A stretch of DNA of 64,000 bases, taken from positions 404,291 to 468,290 of the forward strand of contig NZ_LT629735.1 in the NCBI RefSeq assembly GCF_900104925.1. Reading direction: 5' to 3'. A program made the position numbers and the translations under genes. Shown here in pieces: positions 58,453-64,000 of this stretch (position 1 is the first letter of the stretch; each line of letters starts with the position of its first letter). The notes below the pieces were generated by a model that saw nothing but the letters and a program-made list of their open reading frames with translations, was not told the origin of the DNA and did no database searches. Source of the DNA: Opitutus sp. GAS368 (GTDB lineage: Bacteria; Verrucomicrobiota; Verrucomicrobiia; Opitutales; Opitutaceae).

Positions 58453-58635
58453 GAAGAATCTCCGCGGATTACGCAGACACCCGCGGATACACCAGGATTG
58501 TCATCCTGAACGAAGTGAAGGATCCAGCAGGATTCCCGCGAGCGCATACCCTGCTGGATTCTTCGCTACGCTCAGAATGACAGGTATCGGAGATATGTTT
58601 TCTATCCGCGTTCATCGGCGTAATCCGCGGGGTTA
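58453..58635. repeat. Composite of two repeat families between purM and purF
   Basis: Outer element: gaatctccgcggattacgcag (58455-) and its inverted counterpart ttcatcggcgtaatccgcgggg (-58632). Nested in it is REP-like family TGTCATCCTGAG copy 4 (58499-58581; arms tgtcatcctgaacgaagtga and tcgctacgctcagaatgaca). The outer element ends in gtta, which supplies the purF stop codon TAA (58635-58633). Confidence 0.8.
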
Positions 58636-60546
58636 ATAGCTCCGGCCTTCCGCCTTCTCGAAGTAATTCACGTAGGCCTGGTTCACGACGCGGTAGCCAC
58701 CGGGCGTCGGGTATTTGCCGGTGAAATACCAGTCGCCGGTGTGGTGGGGCAGCGCATTGTGCAGGTTCTCGATCGACTGGAAAATGATCTCGATCCCACC
58801 CTTCCAGCCGTTGGGCTTCGGCGAGACCAGCTGCGTGATGCGCTGCGAAATCTCCTCGGCGGTGAACGGCTCGTAGATCTTGCGCACATGGTTGACCGGC
58901 TCGGGCCCCGGGTTCTTCAGCTCTTCGCGGCAGAGGCAGTAGACCTCCTCGATGAGCGCACTCTGCCCGCGTTCCTTGAGCAGGGCGATGGCCGCCTCGA
59001 AGGCGATGAACTTGCCGATCTCCGACATGTCGATGCCGTAGCAGTCGGGATAGCGGATCTGCGGCGCCGTCGAGGCGATGATGATCTTCTTCGGGTTGAG
59101 CCGCTTCAGGATACGCAGGATCGAGCGGCGCAGCGTCGTGCCGCGCACGATCGAGTCGTCGACGCAGACGAGGCTGTCCGCCGGCTGCACGACGCCGTAG
59201 GTGACGTCGTAGACGTGCGAAGCGAGGTTGTTGCGGGACTTCTCCTGGCTGATGAAGGTCCGCATCTTGACGTCCTTCGTGACGAGTTTCTCGCCCCGCG
59301 GCCAGTTGTTGAGGATCAGGTCGTCCACCAGCGCCTCGTCGATTTTGCCGGCGCGGGCGGCGTCGAGCAGGGTCTGCTTGACCTCGGCGCGACGGCGGAA
59401 GCGCAACTCGCTCATCAGGCCGAAGTAGGCCACCTCGGCGGTGTTGGGGATGAAGCTGAAGACGGAGTTGGCCAGATCGCCTCCGATGGACTTCCAGATC
59501 TGGCCGGCCAGGCCGGCCCCGAGGGCCTTGCGCTCGCGGTAGATGTCGGCGTCGTTGCCGCGCGAAAAATAGATGCGCTCGAAGGCGCACTGCGTCTTCG
59601 GCAGCGCGGGCTTGATGCGTTCGGTGGCCACGCGGCCGCCCTTCTTCATGATCACGGCGCAGCCGGGCTCGACCTCGCGGACCTCGGTGGCGTCGAGGCC
59701 GAACACCGTGCAAAGCGGCGCGCGCTCGGAGGCGAAGGCCACGACCTCGTCGTTCTCGAACCAGTGGCAGGGGCGGATGCCCGACGGGTCGCGCGCGACG
59801 AAGGCGTCGCCGTTGCCCAACACGCCGACGAGCGAGTAGCCGCCGTCCCAGTTGGCCGAGGCCGTGCGGAGCACACGGGCGGGGTCGATCTCCTCGTTGA
59901 TGCGGCGGGAGATCTCGGCGCCGGGCAGGCTTTCGCCGCGCAGGGCGCGGTAGAGGCGCTCGTGCTCGTCATCGAGGCAGAAGCCGATCCGCTCGAGGAT
60001 GGCCTGGGTGTCGGTGGCGAAGATGGGGTGCTGGCCGATGGCGATGAGGCTGTCGTTGAGCTCGCCGGTGTTGGTCAGGTTGAAGTTGCCCGCGAGCATC
60101 AGGTTGCGGGTCGGCCACGAGCTGCGGCGGAAGAACGGGTGGCAGGCGCTCAGGTTGTAGCCGCCGGAGGTGCCGTAGCGCAGGTGGCCGAGGTAGAGCT
60201 CGCCGCAGAAATCGAACTTCTTCTTCGCCGTGTCGGGGAATTCCGGGTGGATGGCACCGTCGCCGACCAGCCCGTTGTAGCGGGTCAAGAGGGCCTGGAA
60301 GATCTTGTCGAGCGGGTTGGTGTCGACGTTGCGCTCGCGAAACATGTAGGGCTCGCCAGCCGGGACGTCGAACTTCACGCAGGCTACGCCCGCGCCGTCC
60401 TGGCCGCGGTTGTGCTGCTTCTCCATCAGCAGGAACAGCTGGTGGAAGCCCCAGAGCGGCGTGCCGTATTTCTCCTGGTAGTAGGCCAGCGGCTTTTTCA
60501 GCCGGACCAGGGCAATGCCGCATTCGTGGGTGAGAAACTCGCTCAT
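58633..60546 (-). CDS. purF: Amidophosphoribosyltransferase, long form
   Basis: First committed step of purine synthesis (PRPP + Gln to phosphoribosylamine). 637 residues. The mature N-terminal nucleophile is probably Cys9 in MSEFLTHECGIALVRL, implying removal of an eight-residue propeptide. The glutaminase domain has MEKQHNRGQDGAGVACV, GHLRYGTSGGYN and AGNFNLTN. The PRTase domain has CVDDSIVRGTTLRRSILRIL (PRPP loop), ASTAPQIRYPDCYGIDM and KFIAFEAAIALL. About 130 residues longer than E. coli PurF, with insertions and a C-terminal extension (NLHNALPHHTGDWYFTGKYPTPGG), as in the Bacteroidota-type enzymes. The start at 60546 is chosen over 60561 for its closeness to the Cys. Confidence 0.92.
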   Translation of the reverse strand: MSEFLTHECGIALVRLKKPLAYYQEKYGTPLWGFHQLFLLMEKQHNRGQDGAGVACVKFDVPAGEPYMFRERNVDTNPLDKIFQALLTRYNGLVGDGAIHPEFPDTAKKKFDFCGELYLGHLRYGTSGGYNLSACHPFFRRSSWPTRNLMLAGNFNLTNTGELNDSLIAIGQHPIFATDTQAILERIGFCLDDEHERLYRALRGESLPGAEISRRINEEIDPARVLRTASANWDGGYSLVGVLGNGDAFVARDPSGIRPCHWFENDEVVAFASERAPLCTVFGLDATEVREVEPGCAVIMKKGGRVATERIKPALPKTQCAFERIYFSRGNDADIYRERKALGAGLAGQIWKSIGGDLANSVFSFIPNTAEVAYFGLMSELRFRRRAEVKQTLLDAARAGKIDEALVDDLILNNWPRGEKLVTKDVKMRTFISQEKSRNNLASHVYDVTYGVVQPADSLVCVDDSIVRGTTLRRSILRILKRLNPKKIIIASTAPQIRYPDCYGIDMSEIGKFIAFEAAIALLKERGQSALIEEVYCLCREELKNPGPEPVNHVRKIYEPFTAEEISQRITQLVSPKPNGWKGGIEIIFQSIENLHNALPHHTGDWYFTGKYPTPGGYRVVNQAYVNYFEKAEGRSY

Positions 60547-61057
60547 GCCTGCTTCCTCCAATCGCCGCTCACCGTTGCGGCCTTCCTGTTGCTGGCTGCT
60601 GTCAGCCCGGGATCAGTCGCGCAGCCTTCGCTGCGGCTGAGCTGGCTGCCCGGTGTTTGTCCGTGGTTCTCGCGAAGCGAAACCTCGGCAAACACACTAC
60701 GCCCGGCCGATGATTTGGTGGTGGGCGATGGGTGATTCTGGCGAGTCACGGCATTAAAGATGTTTAATGGGCCCAGCTCCCCGGATTCGTCAACGGCTTT
60801 CTCCATCATACCCCGACCCCAAGGCATTTTTTAGCCGCAAAAAGTCGCAAAAAACCCGGGGCGCATGCAGCGCACAAGGCGCCGATAGGTGCTCGGAACA
60901 GTATCGTCTGCACCACTAAACGCTTTTTGCGCCTTTTTGCGGTCATAATGTCTGCTTGCATCGCGTTCATCCGTGTCATCCCCGGGTTAATTCCTGCGGT
61001 CTTTCCCTTCGCCTTCTTGACGCGCCGGGCTGGTTTGCGAGTATCCCCATTCAGACC
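60547..61057. other. Gene-free divergent region between purF and purL
   Basis: 511 bp. From left to right: a GC-rich stretch with short hairpins (gcttcgctgcggctgagctggc); an AT-rich perfect palindrome cattaaa-gatg-tttaatg at 60752-60769, a candidate operator near the purF promoter; a large inverted repeat with arms gccgcaaaaagtcgcaaaaa (60834-) and ctttttgcgcctttttgcgg (-60942); and a fragment of the GTTCATCCGTGTCATCC repeat type (60966-60990). No known riboswitch or small RNA was recognised. Confidence 0.5.
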
Positions 61058-64000
61058 ATGCTGATCCTCCGCGGCTCACCTGCCCTCTCCTCCTTCCGCC
61101 TCGCGAAGCTCCTCCAAGACCTCACCTCGGCCGGTATCCCCGCGGTCGCCCTCGCCGCCGAGTTTGTGCACGTCGTGGACCTGGCCCGCGAGCTGACCGC
61201 GGCCGAGCGCAGCCTCCTGGACAAGCTGCTCACCTATGGCCCGACCCGCGAGGTCGCCCGTCTCCACGGCGTCGTGCAGATTGTCGCCCCGCGCCCCGGC
61301 ACGATCTCCCCCTGGGCTTCCAAGGCCACCGACATCGCGCACATCTGCGGGCTGGACGCCATCAAGCGCATCGAGCGCGTCATCGCCTACACGGTGGATG
61401 TCGGCGGCACCGCCCTGCCCTTCCCCCTCACCAGTCTCGATTCCGGCCAGCTGCACGTCCTCGGGGCGCGGCTCCACGACCGCATGACCCAGGTTGTCTT
61501 CGGCGACCTGGCCGCCTGCGAGCTGCTGTTCGAACACGAACCGGCCCGCCAGCTGAAGACCCTGCCGGTGCACCAGCTCGGCCGCGCCGCCCTGGTCAGC
61601 GCCAACCTCGACCTCGGCCTGGCCCTCGCAGAGGACGAGATCGACTACCTGCTCGCAGCGTTCACCCGGCTCGGGCGCGACCCGAGCGACGTCGAGCTGA
61701 TGATGTTCGCGCAGGCCAACTCCGAGCATTGCCGCCACAAGATCTTCAATGCCACCTGGGAAATCGACGGCGCGGCCATGCCCAAGTCGCTGTTCCAGAT
61801 GATCAAGAATACCTACGAGCTGCACCACGAAGGCATTCTCTCCGCCTACAAGGACAACGCCGCCGTCCTCACCGGCACCCGCGGCGGCCGTTTCTACTCC
61901 GACCCGCGCACCCACGAATACGCCGCGCACGACGAGGACATCCACCTGCTCTGCAAGGTCGAGACGCACAACCACCCGACCGCCATCTCGCCCTACCCCG
62001 GCGCCGCCACCGGCTCAGGCGGCGAGATCCGCGACGAAGGTGCCACGGGCCGCGGGGCCAAGCCCAAGGTCGGCCTCGTCGGCTTCACCGTCTCCAACCT
62101 TCGCCTGCCCGGCGCCGTGCAGCCCTGGGAAAAGGATCACGGCAAACCCAACCGCATCGTCTCCGCCCTCGACATCATGCTCGAGGGCCCGCTCGGCGGC
62201 GCCGCGTTCAACAACGAGTTCGGCCGCCCCGCCATCAACGGCTACTTCCGCACCTTCGAGGCCGAGGTCCCCTCGGCGGTTCCGGACCCTCAGGTTTCAG
62301 GTTTCAGGTCTCAGGTTTCCTCGACGGAGTTGAGAGGCTACCACAAGCCCATCATGCTCGCCGGCGGCCTCGGCAACATCAAGGGCGAGCACGTCCAGAA
62401 AGGCCGGATCAACCCCGGCGACCGCCTCATCGTCCTCGGCGGGCCGGCCATGCTCATCGGCCTCGGCGGCGGCGCGGCCAGCTCCATGGCCAGCGGCCAC
62501 GGCAGCGAGGACCTCGATTTCGCCAGCGTCCAGCGCGATAACGCGGAAATGGAACGCCGCTGCCAGGAGGTCATCGACCGCTGCTGGGCGCTCGGTCCGG
62601 ACAATCCCATTTCCTTCATCCACGACGTCGGCGCCGGCGGCGTCTCCAACGCCCTGCCCGAACTCGTCAACGACGGCGGCCGCGGCGGCAGGTTCGACCT
62701 GCGCTCGCTGCCCAACGACGAGCCGAGCATGTCCCCGCTGGAGATTTGGTGCAACGAGTCGCAGGAGCGCTACGTCCTTGCCGTCCCGATGGACCGCCTC
62801 GCCCTGTTCAAGGAGCTCTGCGAGCGCGAGCGAGCGCCGTTCGCCATCGTCGGCGAGGCCACCGAGGAGAAGAAGCTCGTCGTCAAGGATCCCCAGTCCG
62901 CCACCACCCCCATCGACATGCCGCTCGAGGTCCTGCTCGGCAAACCGCCGCGCATGCACCGCAAGGAAACCTCCCTGTCGCGCCCGCAATACCCGCTCGA
63001 CCTGCGCAGCGTCACGATCCTCGAGGCGGCCCGGCGCGTGCTCTCGCACCCGGCCGTGGCCGACAAGACCTTCCTCATCGCCATCGGCGACCGCTCGCTG
63101 GGCGGCCTGATCGCCCGCGACCAGATGGTCGGCCCGTGGCAGGTGCCCGTCGCCGACTGCGCCGTCACCGCCGCGAGCTACGACGTCTACACCGGCGAGG
63201 CCATGGCCATGGGCGAGCGCACTCCGGTCGCCATCAACAACGCCGCGGCCTCCGCCCGCCTCGCCGTCGGCGAGGCGCTCACGAATCTCGCGTCCGCCCA
63301 GATCGGCGACCTCGGCAAGGTTAACCTCTCGGCCAACTGGATGGCCGCGCCCGCCGTCCCGGGCGACGCCGCCGACCTTTACGCGGCCGTGCAGGCCGTG
63401 GGCCTGGAACTCTGCCCTGCGCTCGGTATCACCATCCCGGTTGGCAAGGACTCGATGAGCATGTCCACCGTTTGGCACGACGGCCCGGACCAGAAGCGCA
63501 TTACCGCCCCGATCTCGCTCATCGTCTCGGCCTTCGCGTCTGTCGCCGATATCCGCCTCACGCTGACCCCGCAGCTGAAATACGATCCAATTGCACAGGA
63601 GGCAACGGAGCAAACGGAGAAATCCCAAGACCTTGGCTCCTCCTCTGTTTCCTCAGTTACCTCCTGTGAAATTTCCGGACCTATTGGGGATACGGTCCTC
63701 TTGTTGATTGATTTGGGTCGCTCCAAGAACCGCCTCGGCGGATCGATCCTGGCACAAACCGTCTCCCAGATGGGCCAGGCCACGCCCGACGTGGACAATC
63801 CCGCCGACCTGAAGAATTTCTGGAAGGTCATCCAGCAGCTCGGCCGTGCCGGCAAAATTCTCGCCTACCACGACCGCTCCGACGGCGGCCTGCTGGCCAC
63901 AGTCACCGAGATGGCCTTCGCCGGCCACACCGGCGTGGACATCGAGATTCCGCACCTGCACGACCCGTTCGCCGCCCTCTTCAACGAGGAGCTCGGCGCC
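61058..64000 (+). CDS. purL: Phosphoribosylformylglycinamidine synthase, long single-chain form (cut by window edge)
   Basis: Fourth step of purine synthesis, FGAR to FGAM with glutamine. 981 codons are present without a stop; the C-terminal glutaminase domain lies beyond the window. N-terminal PurS-like domain ([32 protein letters not shown]), linker [20 protein letters not shown], catalytic core [93 protein letters not shown] and [12 protein letters not shown]. It matches the proteobacterial large PurL closely, except for two in-frame insertions at about residues 411-420 and 846-870 made of dispersed repeats. ATG at 61058. Confidence 0.94.
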   Translation, partial: MLILRGSPALSSFRLAKLLQDLTSAGIPAVALAAEFVHVVDLARELTAAERSLLDKLLTYGPTREVARLHGVVQIVAPRPGTISPWASKATDIAHICGLDAIKRIERVIAYTVDVGGTALPFPLTSLDSGQLHVLGARLHDRMTQVVFGDLAACELLFEHEPARQLKTLPVHQLGRAALVSANLDLGLALAEDEIDYLLAAFTRLGRDPSDVELMMFAQANSEHCRHKIFNATWEIDGAAMPKSLFQMIKNTYELHHEGILSAYKDNAAVLTGTRGGRFYSDPRTHEYAAHDEDIHLLCKVETHNHPTAISPYPGAATGSGGEIRDEGATGRGAKPKVGLVGFTVSNLRLPGAVQPWEKDHGKPNRIVSALDIMLEGPLGGAAFNNEFGRPAINGYFRTFEAEVPSAVPDPQVSGFRSQVSSTELRGYHKPIMLAGGLGNIKGEHVQKGRINPGDRLIVLGGPAMLIGLGGGAASSMASGHGSEDLDFASVQRDNAEMERRCQEVIDRCWALGPDNPISFIHDVGAGGVSNALPELVNDGGRGGRFDLRSLPNDEPSMSPLEIWCNESQERYVLAVPMDRLALFKELCERERAPFAIVGEATEEKKLVVKDPQSATTPIDMPLEVLLGKPPRMHRKETSLSRPQYPLDLRSVTILEAARRVLSHPAVADKTFLIAIGDRSLGGLIARDQMVGPWQVPVADCAVTAASYDVYTGEAMAMGERTPVAINNAAASARLAVGEALTNLASAQIGDLGKVNLSANWMAAPAVPGDAADLYAAVQAVGLELCPALGITIPVGKDSMSMSTVWHDGPDQKRITAPISLIVSAFASVADIRLTLTPQLKYDPIAQEATEQTEKSQDLGSSSVSSVTSCEISGPIGDTVLLLIDLGRSKNRLGGSILAQTVSQMGQATPDVDNPADLKNFWKVIQQLGRAGKILAYHDRSDGGLLATVTEMAFAGHTGVDIEIPHLHDPFAALFNEELGA
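62290..62317. repeat. Heptamer tandem repeat (TCAGGTT x4) inside purL
   Basis: Four consecutive 7-bp units tcaggtt, one with a single change. Read as [11 protein letters not shown] in the loop before [10 protein letters not shown]. The family sequence here is shorter (E. coli: [16 protein letters not shown]). Confidence 0.85.
63595..63667. repeat. Palindromic repeat inside purL (ACAGGAGG ... CCTCCTGT)
   Basis: Arms acaggaggcaacggagcaaa (63595-63614) and tttcctcagttacctcctgt (63648-63667) are imperfect complements. Read in frame as [25 protein letters not shown], replacing a short loop between LTPQL and LLLIDLG. The following ~50 bp are also AT-richer than the rest of purL. Confidence 0.85.

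Noticed and set aside
62290-62317. CRISPR-like array
   Set aside because: Units are 7 bp, contiguous and without spacers; no cas genes occur in the window.

Overview
The window is GC-rich chromosomal DNA from a Gram-negative bacterium, most likely an Opitutaceae-type Verrucomicrobiota. This is an inference from four things: large TonB-dependent receptors, a DUF1800/DUF1501 pair, glycoside hydrolases with signal peptides, and an unusually dense population of palindromic dispersed repeats between and inside genes. About 45 genes are supported.

Layout. 1-7.1 kb: a carbohydrate locus, GH2-GH30-GH5 (minus strand, almost no spacing), divergent from a TonB-dependent receptor. 7.3-17.9 kb: mostly housekeeping genes (EVE protein, a membrane-anchored FGE-like protein, tyrA, aroA, cmk, plsC, an FMN alpha-hydroxyacid dehydrogenase, trpS, a hexapeptide transferase), with an IS110-family element at 14.8-16.07 kb. 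18.2-23.1 kb: a DUF1800/DUF1501 pair and two small exported haem proteins. 23.2-39.6 kb: a probable genomic island bounded by a tRNA-Gly(GCC) gene and a copy of its 3' end. It carries a DctA-type transporter, two exported MmgE/PrpD proteins, a tartrate/D-malate dehydrogenase-like enzyme, a LuxR-type regulator, two beta-propeller proteins, a TonB receptor, cytochrome c, an OmpR-type regulator and an outer-membrane protein. 39.8-64 kb: core genes again (glnD, a GAF histidine kinase, cupins, an HNH nuclease, two DEAD-box helicases, an APC permease, a CHASE2 cyclase with a FecR/Ala-rich protein, thrC, purM, purF, purL).

The main new observations are these. (1) The IS110 element sits exactly inside a REP-like repeat. 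Its left-end noncoding DNA contains segments matching both halves of that target and both element ends, in the order expected of a bridge RNA, so a target loop and a donor loop can be proposed by eye. (2) Four promoters in the island share an inverted repeat (GGTG-N4-CACC), each centred 32-34 bp upstream of the centre of a -10-like hexamer. This defines a probable regulon of the local LuxR-type activator joining both prpD-like genes, the dehydrogenase and the TonB receptor. (3) Palindromic or tandem repeats lie in frame inside several protein genes (the FMN dehydrogenase, a DEAD-box helicase, and purL twice), and repeats supply the stop codons of three others.

How the genes appear to work together. 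The island reads as an uptake and catabolism unit for a hydroxylated di- or tricarboxylic acid: outer-membrane receptor, exported PrpD-family enzymes, inner-membrane dicarboxylate symporter, then cytosolic NAD-dependent oxidation. The substrate is not determined by the sequence. The 56-64 kb end groups purM, purF and purL, consecutive or near-consecutive steps of purine synthesis.
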